Shown here: positions 25,728 through 34,299 of the stretch, one piece after another
How the letters are laid out: each line of letters opens with the position of its first letter
How positions within the stretch are numbered: the first letter of the stretch is position 1
NCBI RefSeq assembly: GCF_014201115.1
Contig: NZ_JACHDO010000001.1
Coordinates: 1,116,001 to 1,180,000, forward strand
Direction of reading: 5' to 3'
DNA length: 64,000 nt
Source of the DNA: Nocardiopsis metallicus
GTDB lineage: Bacteria; Actinomycetota; Actinomycetes; Streptosporangiales; Streptosporangiaceae
The notes under the pieces: model-generated
Seen by the model: the letters and a program-made list of their open reading frames with translations, nothing else
The model's database searches: none
What the model was told of the DNA's origin: nothing
Position numbers and translations under genes: made by a program

Positions 25728-27545
25728 AGCCGGACACCGACCGCACCCACCGCTGAGGCCCGGCCGAAGGCCGAGCAGTCGCTCTCGCCGTTGCAGACCC
25801 TGCTCCGACCCGTCAAGGGCCGGATCCGGACCGCGGTGGTGCTCCAGGGACTCGCCTCGGCGCTGGGACTCGTCCCGCTCATCTGCCTGGTCGAGTTGGC
25901 CCGTGCGCTGCTCGCCGACGGCGTGGTCGACACCTCCCGCGTGTGGCTCCTCGTCGGCGTCGCCGTGGGCGCGTCGGTCGCCGCGCTCGCCGCGGGCACG
26001 GTCTCCACCCTGGTCGGCCACCTGGCCGACAACGACATGCAGCTGTCGGTCCGCCGCGCCCTGGCCCACCGCATGTCCCGGGTACCCCTGGGCTGGTTCA
26101 CCGGCCGCGGATCGGGCCGGGTCAAGAAAGCCGTGCACGACGACATTGAGGACGTCCATTCCCTGGTCGCGCACACCCTGCCCGACCTGGCCTCGGTCGT
26201 CACCGTGCCGCTGGTCGCCCTGGTCTACCTGTTCACCGTGGACTGGCGGCTGGCCCTGGTCTCGGTCCTGCTGGTGGCGGCGGGGATCTTCCTGTTCTCC
26301 CGGGCCATGGCCGGGGGCATGGCGAAGATGGCCCAGTACGCCGAGGCGATGAACCGGATCAACTCCTCCGCCGTGGAGTTCGTGGACGGCATCCAGGTGG
26401 TCAAGCACTTCGGCGGCCACCGGCGCGCCCACCAGCGCTTCACCCGCGCCGCGGACGACTTCGCCGACTTCTTCCTGAACTGGTCGCGCAGCACCACCCC
26501 GGTGACGGTCGGATCCTTCCTGCTGCTGTCGGCGCCCATGGTCACCGTGGTCACCGTGCTCGCGGGGGTGGGCTTCGCCCTCGCCGGGTGGACCGAGCCG
26601 GTTGCGATCGTGGCCTTCGCCCTGCTGGCACCGGCCCTGTGCGCGCCGATGAACGTCATCGGCTCCCAGATCCGGCAGACCCAGGCCGCCGGGGCCGCGG
26701 CCGGACGGGTGACCGCACTGCTCGACACCCCGACCCTGCGCCAGGGTGAGGAACCACCGCCGCTGGAACCCCGCGTGGTCTTCGACGGCGTGTCCTTCTC
26801 CTACAACGATGACCGGACGGCGGGGGAGGGCCCCCGGGCCCTGGCCGAGGTGGACCTGGTCCTGGAACCGGGCACCGTGACCGCCCTCGTCGGACCCTCG
26901 GGAGCAGGGAAGAGCACCCTGGCCGCCCTGCTCGCCCGCTTCCACGACGCCGACGCCGGATCGATCACCGTCGGCGGGGCCGACCTACGCGAGATCGCCG
27001 ACCCCTACCGCAGCGTCGGCTTCGTCCTCCAGGACGTCCGCCTGCTCGGGGAGACGGTCGCCGACAACATCGCCCTGGGGCGCCCCGAAGCCACCCGCGA
27101 GGAGATCGAGACCGCCGCACGCGCGGCACAGATCGCCGACCGGATCGAGGCCCTGCCGCGGGGCTACGACTCCGTGATCGGTGAGGACGCCGACCTGTCC
27201 GGCGGTGAGGCCCAGCGCGTCTCCATCGCCCGCGCCCTGCTGGCCGACACCCCGGTCCTGGTCCTGGACGAGGCCACCGCGGCCGTGGACCCGGTCTCCG
27301 AGGCCGCCATCCAGGACGGGCTCAGCGAACTCGCCCGCGGCCGCACGGTCCTCGTGGTGGCCCACCGCCTGACCACCGTCACCGGCGCGGACCGGATCGC
27401 GGTCATGGATGAGGGCCGGGTGGTGGAGACCGGAACCCACGACGAGTTGCTGGCACGGGGCGGCCGTTACGCCGAACTCTGGCGGGCCCAGGCACACCAC
27501 CGATCCCAGGCACACCACCGAGACGAACCGGGAGCAGACCAGTGA
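25728..27545 (+). CDS. ABC exporter-fold half-transporter (subunit 1)
   Basis: A 605-residue half-transporter: six membrane helices in the first 330 residues, then an ATP-binding domain. Walker A is Gly-Pro-Ser-Gly-Ala-Gly-Lys-Ser-Thr, the signature is Leu-Ser-Gly-Gly-Glu-Ala-Gln, Walker B Val-Leu-Val-Leu-Asp-Glu-Ala and the His-switch His-Arg-Leu are intact. The ATG at 25728 is chosen although the frame is open much further left, because upstream translation is low-complexity. It overlaps the next gene by four bases. Such heterodimers include the siderophore importers IrtAB and YbtPQ. With a Zur-type box upstream, uptake of a metal-chelate is plausible but inferred. Confidence 0.88.
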   Translation, partial: SRTPTAPTAEARPKAEQSLSPLQTLLRPVKGRIRTAVVLQGLASALGLVPLICLVELARALLADGVVDTSRVWLLVGVAVGASVAALAAGTVSTLVGHLADNDMQLSVRRALAHRMSRVPLGWFTGRGSGRVKKAVHDDIEDVHSLVAHTLPDLASVVTVPLVALVYLFTVDWRLALVSVLLVAAGIFLFSRAMAGGMAKMAQYAEAMNRINSSAVEFVDGIQVVKHFGGHRRAHQRFTRAADDFADFFLNWSRSTTPVTVGSFLLLSAPMVTVVTVLAGVGFALAGWTEPVAIVAFALLAPALCAPMNVIGSQIRQTQAAGAAAGRVTALLDTPTLRQGEEPPPLEPRVVFDGVSFSYNDDRTAGEGPRALAEVDLVLEPGTVTALVGPSGAGKSTLAALLARFHDADAGSITVGGADLREIADPYRSVGFVLQDVRLLGETVADNIALGRPEATREEIETAARAAQIADRIEALPRGYDSVIGEDADLSGGEAQRVSIARALLADTPVLVLDEATAAVDPVSEAAIQDGLSELARGRTVLVVAHRLTTVTGADRIAVMDEGRVVETGTHDELLARGGRYAELWRAQAHHRSQAHHRDEPGADQ

Positions 27546-29410
27546 TCCGTGCTTTCCTCAGGGCCCTGGGGCCGGAACAGGCCGGTCCCGTGAAGAGGAG
27601 CCTGGCCCTGACCACCGCCGTCTCGGTGCTGCAGGGGGTGGTCTTCGCCCTTCTGGTGCCCGTGCTGACCGAACTCCTCCGGGAAGGGCCCCGGGCCGCG
27701 CTGGGCTGGGCGGCGGCCCTGGCCCTGGTCACCCTGGTCTACGCCCTGCTGCGCACCCTCGGCCTCTTCGTCAACTTCCGGGTCGGCGGGGCGATCTCCC
27801 ACGGCCTGCACCACCGCATCGGCGAACACCTGGTCCGACTGCCCCTGGGCTGGTTCACCGGGAACCGGGTCGGCGAGCTCAACCGGGTCGTCACCGACGG
27901 GGTCTCACGCAGTACCAACGTGCCCGTGCACATCTACCCGCCGCTGGCCGACGCGGTGGTCACCCCCGTCGTGGCGGTGTCGGTGCTGTTCGTCTGGGAC
28001 TGGCGGATCGCCCTGGCGGCCGCGGCCTGCCTGCCCGTGGTGTGGATGGTCTTCACCCTGTCCAACGACGCGGTGGGCCGCAACGACGCCGCTCGGGACG
28101 CGGTTTCGGACGAGGCCGCCTCCCGGGTGCTGGAGTACGCCAGGTCCCAGCCGGTGTTGCGGGCCTTCGGCCGTACCGAACAGGGCGGTCAGAGCCTGGA
28201 CCGGGCCCTGACCTCCGAGCACGGGGCCGCGCGCCGTCTGCTGCTGCGCATCGCCCCGGTGATGCTGGCCTACTCCTTCACGGTCCGGCTCACGTTCGCG
28301 CTGATCATGGTGTGCGCGGTCGTGTTCGTCCTGGACGGCGGACTCGACCCCGCCCTGGCCGTGGCCCTGCTGGTACTGGTCGCCCGGTTCACCCACCCCC
28401 TGGCCACGGCGGCCGACCAGGGCGCCGCCCTGCGCATGGCCACCAACCGGCTCGACCGGATCAACGCCGTCCTGGACGCCCGACCCCTCCCCGAGCCGGA
28501 GTCGCCGGTCCTGCCGCAGGGCGCGGTCGTGGAGTTCGACGACGTGACCTTCTCCTACGATCGCAAGAAGGACGCCCCGGCACTGGACGGGGTCACCCTG
28601 CGCGCCGAACCCGGTACGCTCACCGCCCTGATCGGCCCCTCCGGTTCCGGCAAGACCACGGTGGCCCGCCTGCTGGCCCGCTTCCACGACGCCGACCGCG
28701 GGCAGGTCCGCCTCGGCGGGGCCGACGTCCGTGACATCGGCAGCGAGGAACTCTCCCGGCACGTGGCCCTGGTCTTCCAGGACGTGTACCTCTTCGACGC
28801 CACCATCGCTGAGAACCTGCGCCTGGCCGCCCCCGACGCCACCGGCGAACAACTCGACCGGGCGGCCGCGCTGTCCGGGCTCGACACGGTCCTGGCCGAC
28901 CTGCCCGAGGGCTGGAACACCAGGGTCGGGGAAGGCGGAACCGCGCTGTCCGGCGGCCAGAAACAGCGGGTCTCCATCGCCCGGGCCCTGCTCAAGGACG
29001 CGCCGGTCGTCGTCCTGGACGAGGCCTCCTCGGCCCTGGACAGCGAGAACGAGGCGCTGGTGACGCGTACGGCCGTCGAACTCGCCCGTGACCGCACCGT
29101 GCTGGTCATCGCCCACCGCCTCGCCACCGTGGCCGCCGCCGACCGTGTCGTCTTCCTGGAAGCGGGCCGTGTCGTGGAGTCCGGTGCCCCGGACGAACTC
29201 CTCGAACGGGGAGGGCGGTACGCCGATTTCGTCCGGACCCGCGAACGCGCCCGCGGTTGGCGCCTGACCGCTTCGGACGTTACGCCCCCTCCCGCCTCCA
29301 CCGCCACGGAAGACCATGAGAACGACCCGGCCCGTGCCCGACCCCTCCGGCGAACCCGCCCAGGCACCTCCGGTGCCCCGGGCGCCGTCACCGCCCACGA
29401 ACCCTCCTGA
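27542..29410 (+). CDS. ABC exporter-fold half-transporter (subunit 2)
   Basis: A 622-residue partner of the preceding protein, starting at a GTG that overlaps its stop. Six membrane helices are followed by an ATP-binding domain with Gly-Pro-Ser-Gly-Ser-Gly-Lys-Thr-Thr, Leu-Ser-Gly-Gly-Gln-Lys-Gln-Arg and Val-Val-Leu-Asp-Glu-Ala-Ser-Ser. Both halves keep full ATP motifs, so both sites may hydrolyse ATP. After the ATPase there is a 45-residue Pro/Thr/Ala tail, unusual in this family. Overlap and shared direction make an obligate heterodimer likely. The substrate could be a zincophore or a peptide; the truncated binding protein downstream favours uptake. Confidence 0.88.
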   Translation: MIRAFLRALGPEQAGPVKRSLALTTAVSVLQGVVFALLVPVLTELLREGPRAALGWAAALALVTLVYALLRTLGLFVNFRVGGAISHGLHHRIGEHLVRLPLGWFTGNRVGELNRVVTDGVSRSTNVPVHIYPPLADAVVTPVVAVSVLFVWDWRIALAAAACLPVVWMVFTLSNDAVGRNDAARDAVSDEAASRVLEYARSQPVLRAFGRTEQGGQSLDRALTSEHGAARRLLLRIAPVMLAYSFTVRLTFALIMVCAVVFVLDGGLDPALAVALLVLVARFTHPLATAADQGAALRMATNRLDRINAVLDARPLPEPESPVLPQGAVVEFDDVTFSYDRKKDAPALDGVTLRAEPGTLTALIGPSGSGKTTVARLLARFHDADRGQVRLGGADVRDIGSEELSRHVALVFQDVYLFDATIAENLRLAAPDATGEQLDRAAALSGLDTVLADLPEGWNTRVGEGGTALSGGQKQRVSIARALLKDAPVVVLDEASSALDSENEALVTRTAVELARDRTVLVIAHRLATVAAADRVVFLEAGRVVESGAPDELLERGGRYADFVRTRERARGWRLTASDVTPPPASTATEDHENDPARARPLRRTRPGTSGAPGAVTAHEPS

Positions 29411-29485
29411 CCCGCCTTCCCCCGAGTCGGGAGACCTCTTCCGGGACCGTGCCGACCACGGCCCCGCCCCGAGAAAGGCCGAACG

Positions 29486-29914
29486 ATGAGAGGACGATCC
29501 CTGGCGGCGGGCGCCTTCGCGGTGTTCCTGGCGGCCACCGCCTGCGGTGGCGCTGAAGGCGAGCAGGCCTCCGCCGACGGCACCACCCACGACCCGCACG
29601 GCCGTGTCGGCAACGAATCCGACTACCTGCGGTTCGCCATGCTCTACGACGTACTGACCGTGACCGACGAGAACGGGGCCGTCCAGCCCCGCCTGGCCGC
29701 CTCCTGGGAGCCGGACGGAGACGACCTGACCCGCTGGACCGTGACCCTGGGCGAGGACGCCGTCTTCTCCGACGGCGATCCGGTCACCGCCGACGACGTC
29801 CTGTTCTCCCTGGAACGCACCCTGGACCCGGGACCGCAGGCCGGGGAGTCCACCGCTGCGGAGACAGGCCGCCCGCACGCGGTCGGGGCGTCCGCGCGCA
29901 GCCACCGCGGCTGA
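29486..29914 (+). pseudogene. 3'-truncated peptide/nickel-type substrate-binding lipoprotein
   Basis: A 142-codon frame beginning like a family 5 extracellular solute-binding protein (OppA/NikA type). It has a lipoprotein signal with a Leu-Ala-Ala-Thr-Ala-Cys lipobox, then Ala-Met-Leu-Tyr-Asp-Val-Leu and Pro-Arg-Leu-Ala-Ala-Ser-Trp-Glu-Pro-Asp-Gly, then Phe-Ser-Asp-Gly-Asp-Pro-Val-Thr-Ala-Asp-Asp-Val. Family members are about 500 residues. Here homology stops near residue 115 and an unrelated tail follows to a stop. No continuation is found in the next 240 bp. It is a deletion remnant in which the ligand site is lost. Confidence 0.8.
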
Positions 29915-30153
29915 TCCAGGCCGCACCGTTCTCACCGCGGTCACGGGGCGTCGACTCCCCGGTCCGCCCGACGACGGCCGCGAGGGCTGGGACTGACTCG
30001 GGGCCGGGCGGGCCCGGCCGGTACCAGCGGGCGCGCCGTGCTACGGCTGTGTTAACAATCGGTCGGGGCGAGCCCCTGGCCAGAGGCTTCGCTGCCGCGG
30101 GGCGATAACCTCCCGGAAGTAACATCCCACTTCACAGAGCAGGAAATCCCCCG

Positions 30154-30606
30154 ATGCAGAACCAGAGCGCACCCGCGATGCCCGGTGTGGTGACCGCCGC
30201 GCGCATCATCCTCTTCGTGGTCTGCGGCCTGTCCGGTGTCCTGTTGGTGATGAGCCTCCTCGGGATCGTCGGTGCCTTCCTGCACTCCGACGGGCCCGAC
30301 GCCGTCTTCGCCACGGTGGGGGCGACCACCGCCGGCATCCTGCGGAGCTTCGTCCTGGGGCTGGTCGTGATCGTGCTCCTGCTGGTGGCGGCGCTGCGGA
30401 TCGGCCGGGGCGGAACGAGGAACCACCTGGTGGTGCGGCTGCTCGTGGGCGGCGGCGGGTTGGTCGCGGTGCTGAACACGGTCCTGAGCGGTGAGGGCAC
30501 TGCCTTCATGGGCTTCGTTCTCCCGTTGATCGTCCTGATGCTGATCCAGACCAAGCGCTCCCGGGAATGGTTCGCCGCCATGGACGAAAGCGCGCGAAAC
30601 AGCTGA
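30154..30606 (+). CDS. Small integral membrane protein, unknown
   Basis: A 150-residue protein with four hydrophobic helices (about 14-40, 60-85, 92-112 and 115-132) joined by short polar loops. Its C-terminus is charged (Lys-Arg-Ser-Arg-Glu-Trp). There is no conserved motif that I know. It is likely a plasma-membrane protein. The ATG at 30154 follows GCAGGAAAT. It stands alone, convergent with the PI-PLC gene. Confidence 0.75.
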   Translation: MQNQSAPAMPGVVTAARIILFVVCGLSGVLLVMSLLGIVGAFLHSDGPDAVFATVGATTAGILRSFVLGLVVIVLLLVAALRIGRGGTRNHLVVRLLVGGGGLVAVLNTVLSGEGTAFMGFVLPLIVLMLIQTKRSREWFAAMDESARNS

Positions 30607-30982
30607 ATCTACGCCATAAAGGTGCCTGCTCTGTTGAACCACGAGTTTTCGGGCTGAAGCGACTTCGGGGTCACATGTGCTCCGCGTGAATTTCGCCGAA
30701 CCGTCCACCCGCGTTCGGGCGGAGTCCGTACTCTGGACCCGCGCGAATCCGCGCGAGCGCCGGTGCGGGACGCGGTGGACGGGTGGCCCGCACCGGCTTG
30801 AGCGGGTCGGCCGCGCACCGGGGTGCGCGAACCGATCTCCAGGGAACCGTCGGCCATACCGGTGGTGACGCTGTTCCAGGCGCTGACACGGGGCTCGGCC
30901 AGGCGACGGACCCCCGGGGCCGTCGTGGTTCAGGGCACGGCTGAGGAAGGGCGCGGGCACCCCGGCGGAGCCGGGATCCGGA
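30607..30982. other. 376-bp gap between convergent genes
   Basis: No gene is seen. It holds the perfect 11-bp inverted repeat at 30759-30797 that could end transcription from both sides. The rest shows nothing I can name. Confidence 0.45.
30759..30797. terminator. Inverted repeat between convergent genes
   Basis: A perfect 11-bp stem (GCCGGTGCGGG and its complement) with a 17-base loop. No T-run follows, as is common for high-GC actinomycetes. It lies about 150 bp past the 30606 stop. Confidence 0.5.
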
Positions 30983-31960
30983 TCAGCCCGGGTTGTGAGC
31001 CAGGACCAGGTCGGTCAGCTCCTGACTGGGGAAGTCCATGACCACCACACCCGTTCGGGACGCCACCACGGGACGCAGGTGGTCGGTGGCGCGGTGGTTG
31101 ACCCCGCGGATACCCAGCGCGCCCCAGGCGACCTCGCGGGGGTTGGCCCAGGGAGCCCCGCTGCCGCTGAGGTGGTTGACGTGGAGCACGTCGCCCGGTC
31201 CCGCCTCGGTCGCGTCGAAGTGGTCGCGGGCCTTCTCCCACTTGGCGGGGATGTCGAAGAGCGTGGGCACCCGGTAGTCGTCCTGGATGTCCAGGGCGGG
31301 CCCGTTCCAGTGGACTCCGTAGTCACGGGAGGCGGAGAAGTCCTGGACGATGATGATCCGACCGCGCACCTCGCCCAGGTCCGGCACGCGCTCCGTGCCC
31401 TGCTCGGGCACCCACAGGCGCGTCGAGAGCACGTCGCGGGTGTCCGGGTTCTCGTGGATGTAGTGGTCCAGGGTCTCCTCGTAGGTCCGGGTGTTCTCGG
31501 CCTCGGTGTGCTCCTTCTTCATCCGCATGAGCACCGTCTCGGTCGGGCGCGCGTCGAGGAAGGCACCGATGTCGGTGACCACGTCGGTGAAGTTCAGGTG
31601 CAGGTACTCGACACCGTGGTGGATCGGGAAGGCGTCGCGGTAGTGGCGGGTACGGACGTCGAGGAAGCGCACACCGGAGTCGAGCTGCTCGGCCAGGTCC
31701 AGGTCCTGTGTACGCGACCACACGGTGCCGCGCCAGGCCCCGGTGTCGTGTGTGCCGGGGATGGACAGCGCCGCCAGGTTGGCGCTGTCGGGGACGGCGG
31801 ACATCCACTCGGCACGGGCCACCGACTCTTCCGGGGCCGGGACCGGTTCCGCGGCCGCCGGCGCAGCGGCGGCCAGGAGCGAACCGACCATGAGAACGGC
31901 GGCCAGGGCAGGGCCCGTGTGGTGAGCCAGGGCGCGCTGGGCGACGGGGGAGGTGAGCAT
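30983..31960 (-). CDS. Secreted phosphatidylinositol-specific phospholipase C-like protein
   Basis: A 325-residue protein with an N-terminal signal peptide (hydrophobic 17-37, Ala-rich cleavage region). The PI-PLC X domain follows: Ser-Ile-Pro-Gly-Thr-His-Asp-Thr holds the catalytic His71, Phe-Leu-Asp-Val-Arg-Thr is the substrate strand, and His-His at 114-115 is the second catalytic histidine region. Bacterial members cleave phosphatidylinositol outside the cell without calcium. The architecture (signal, X domain, no Y domain) and length fit. There is no operon partner. Confidence 0.88.
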   Translation of the reverse strand: MLTSPVAQRALAHHTGPALAAVLMVGSLLAAAAPAAAEPVPAPEESVARAEWMSAVPDSANLAALSIPGTHDTGAWRGTVWSRTQDLDLAEQLDSGVRFLDVRTRHYRDAFPIHHGVEYLHLNFTDVVTDIGAFLDARPTETVLMRMKKEHTEAENTRTYEETLDHYIHENPDTRDVLSTRLWVPEQGTERVPDLGEVRGRIIIVQDFSASRDYGVHWNGPALDIQDDYRVPTLFDIPAKWEKARDHFDATEAGPGDVLHVNHLSGSGAPWANPREVAWGALGIRGVNHRATDHLRPVVASRTGVVVMDFPSQELTDLVLAHNPG

Positions 31961-32065
31961 GGGAGCATCCCTTCGCGGGCGGGGCGGGCCCGGGGGAGCG
32001 GGCCGCCCCTCACCCTGCCACGCGGTGTCGGCGCTGCCACCCCCCTTTCCCTGTTGGATTCGGGC

Positions 32066-32704
32066 TCAGGCGGTGGCGCTGAGGCCGTAGCGGGGGCTGA
32101 AGCGGGTGGACAGCTCCAGGATCCGGTGGGCCCCGGGCAGGGGTCCGGTGGAGAGGAGCGTCCGCAGGCAGGGGCACCATTCGATGCGGTTCTGGGCGAG
32201 GCAGGCCTGGACCCCGAGCAGGCGAAGGCAGAATGCCAGGTCGCGCAGGGGCGGGCCCGGATCGGCCGGTTCCAGCCCCCTGGACAGGGCCAGGTCGGCG
32301 ACCTGGTTCTGGCGGGCACGCGCCAGAGCCCTGACGATGCCGTGCTCGGGGGTGCGGCCCAGGTCGGCGAAGCCGTTCTCGGCGATGGTGAAGAGGGCGT
32401 CGCGCTCAGCGGAGCGGACCGGATCGCAGGCCCGGGCGAGGGTCTCCAGCAGGGGGCAGTGTGCGCGGGCCCGAGGACCGGACACGCGCTGCCACAGGCG
32501 TGCCGACATCAGCTGGCCGAGAGTCCCCATTGCCGCCCGGGTCTCGGCGGAGTACCAGTCGCGGGCCAGTCCGGCGTTCTCGGGGCGGCGGATCTGAGCG
32601 GGCGGCGGGTCGGATCCCAGGAGCGCGGCCAGCAGGGCCCCCTTCCGGCGCGGGGGCAGGAACAGGTCCGAGTAGGGCGGCCAGGGCGGGTCGGGGGACT
32701 CCAT
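32066..32704 (-). CDS. Uncharacterised protein (212 aa)
   Basis: A soluble helical protein with three clustered cysteines near its end (Glu-Trp-Cys-Pro-Cys-Leu-Arg) and one earlier pair-forming candidate (His-Cys-Pro-Leu-Leu, Arg-Ala-Cys-Asp). These may bind a metal. I do not recognise the family. The ATG at 32704 is the first in frame. The next gene to the right diverges about 245 bp away. Confidence 0.65.
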   Translation of the reverse strand: MESPDPPWPPYSDLFLPPRRKGALLAALLGSDPPPAQIRRPENAGLARDWYSAETRAAMGTLGQLMSARLWQRVSGPRARAHCPLLETLARACDPVRSAERDALFTIAENGFADLGRTPEHGIVRALARARQNQVADLALSRGLEPADPGPPLRDLAFCLRLLGVQACLAQNRIEWCPCLRTLLSTGPLPGAHRILELSTRFSPRYGLSATA

Positions 32705-32949
32705 GTGTTCGAGGGTCCGTCAGTCCGGGACGAGGTGCCATGACCGCGGCGGTGAGGTTCCTCGGGCCCTTCGGTAAGCCCGTCGGACCGGGTTGCTACC
32801 GGTGTGGTGTCGGGGTTGGGAGTGTTTTCCCCTTGTGTGTTCGTAGCGGACGGTGTTGCATGTTTTCTGATTTTGCTGCCGTTGGTGGGCGCCCGTCGTA
32901 CCGTGAGTGCGCAGAGCGGTCGGGCCGCCGTGGGGAGGAACGCGGGCGC

Positions 32950-33930
32950 ATGGCGCAGGGCAACTGGCAGTGCGGGATGTGCGCGGCCTACAACGAGCCG
33001 TCCAAGCACGTGTGCATGGTGTGCGACACCTTCCGGGAGCTGGGCACGCGCGGGGCCGAGCCCACCAGCGGCGACCTGCTGGCACCGACGCAGGACATGT
33101 TCGGGGGCCTGCTGGAGGAACCCGTCGCAGCGCGGCCTTCCGAAGCGGAGGACGATCTCCCGCCGGTGCGGGTGATGGAGCCGCCACCGGCCCGCCTCGG
33201 CGGGGCACGGTTACCGCAACCGGAGACCGTGCCAGCGGCGGAGCCCGATCGGGTCTCCGAGCAGGTATCGGAAGGGTTGACCGAACCAGTAGCGGCCGAA
33301 CCGGTGCCGCTGGCCGAGCCCGAACAGGACCCGGGGTGGTGGGATCGGCAGGCCGTGGCCGACACCGAACCGGTGCCGGTACCGGTGGCGACCGGTCCCG
33401 AGCCCGGAGCCGGTGTCACCGAACCCCTGCGGACGGTGTCCGGGACCACCGGTACCGCCCACAGGGTCAGCGGTCGGTGGAGTCCGCCGCGCTGGCCGCA
33501 GGGGAGCGTGCGGGCGCTGGCACTGGCCGCGGTCGGCGGCGTGACGCTTGTTCTGGCGTGGCTGCTACCTGGGAGCGAGGAGGATGCGACCGGGCCGGCG
33601 GAAGGGGAGGGACGGGAGCGGGAATGCCCGGAGCGGGTCGCCGCGCACGTCCCGGGAACGGGGCGGGGGGCGCTGGTGGACGCCTTCGAGACCGAACGGC
33701 ACCGGATCGTGCTGTGTGCGAACGGCGCGGGCGAGCTGTACTACTTCGGGGAGTTCCTCGACGGTAACGGCGAGGTGATGGTGGTGCCCGCCGTGCGCAC
33801 GGACGAGGGATACGTCGCGGACGCGGGACAGACCCGCTATGAGATCGGCGGCGGGGTGGTCGTCATCACCGGAGGGGACGGGGCGGAGATCGCCCGGCTG
33901 CCCCTGAAATCGGTGCCCGATCCGGAGTGA
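32950..33930 (+). CDS. RanBP2-type zinc-ribbon, single-span membrane protein
   Basis: A 326-residue protein. The N-terminal finger Trp6-x-Cys8-x2-Cys11-x3-Asn15-x6-Cys22-x2-Cys25 fits the RanBP2/NZF zinc finger pattern. A Pro/Glu-rich linker (40-180) leads to one membrane helix at about 188-206. The remaining 120 residues would be outside and carry beta-strand-like repeats with Cys residues (Glu-Arg-Glu-Cys-Pro-Glu; Val-Leu-Cys-Ala-Asn-Gly). The ATG at 32950 has GGGGAGGA ten bases before. The frame is open far upstream but that part is low-complexity. Such inside-finger, outside-sensor layout suggests signalling. The family is not one I can name. Confidence 0.78.
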   Translation: MAQGNWQCGMCAAYNEPSKHVCMVCDTFRELGTRGAEPTSGDLLAPTQDMFGGLLEEPVAARPSEAEDDLPPVRVMEPPPARLGGARLPQPETVPAAEPDRVSEQVSEGLTEPVAAEPVPLAEPEQDPGWWDRQAVADTEPVPVPVATGPEPGAGVTEPLRTVSGTTGTAHRVSGRWSPPRWPQGSVRALALAAVGGVTLVLAWLLPGSEEDATGPAEGEGRERECPERVAAHVPGTGRGALVDAFETERHRIVLCANGAGELYYFGEFLDGNGEVMVVPAVRTDEGYVADAGQTRYEIGGGVVVITGGDGAEIARLPLKSVPDPE

Positions 33931-34037
33931 CCGGCTGTGGGGCACCAAGAGAGAGGTGGGTGACGGGTGCGTGGCCGTGCTCGGCGAGCACCCGTCAGCC
34001 CAGTGCTCCCGTCAACCCAGTGCTGGAACGTCCGTCC

Positions 34038-34130
34038 CTAGCGGGTCTTCACGACGGCCGCGATGAGACCGGAGATGATCATCATCGACAGGCTGATGAT
34101 CATGAGCACGAACGCGACGGTTCCGACCAT
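34038..34130 (-). CDS. 30-residue single-span membrane peptide
   Basis: A short gene below normal cut-offs. ATG 34130 is preceded by GAAGGAAA at ideal distance. The product is almost entirely one hydrophobic helix (Val-Ala-Phe-Val-Leu-Met-Ile-Ile-Ser-Leu then Met-Met-Ile-Ile-Ser-Gly-Leu-Ile) with a positive Lys-Thr-Arg end. A longer frame to 34244 exists, but its N-terminus is Pro/Gly/Arg noise. The family is unknown; small membrane peptides often modulate transporters or kinases. Confidence 0.55.
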   Translation of the reverse strand: MVGTVAFVLMIISLSMMIISGLIAAVVKTR

Positions 34131-34299
34131 GGTGTTTCCTTCACTGTTTCGTCCCCCGGGCACCGCGGGCCGTTTACCCCCGGCACCCGGCACACCGGGA
34201 CACCCGGAGTTTCGGGCGCGGCATGTACCTCTTCGGTGGATCACCCTATCTCGCCGTCACCGCGACGCCGCGTCGGGTGCCCGCTCTGACCAGCGTGGT

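Noticed and set aside
29316..29485. Small Pro-rich frame between the second ABC gene and the truncated lipoprotein
   Set aside because: Overlaps the ABC tail in another frame, is pure low complexity and has no ribosome-binding site.
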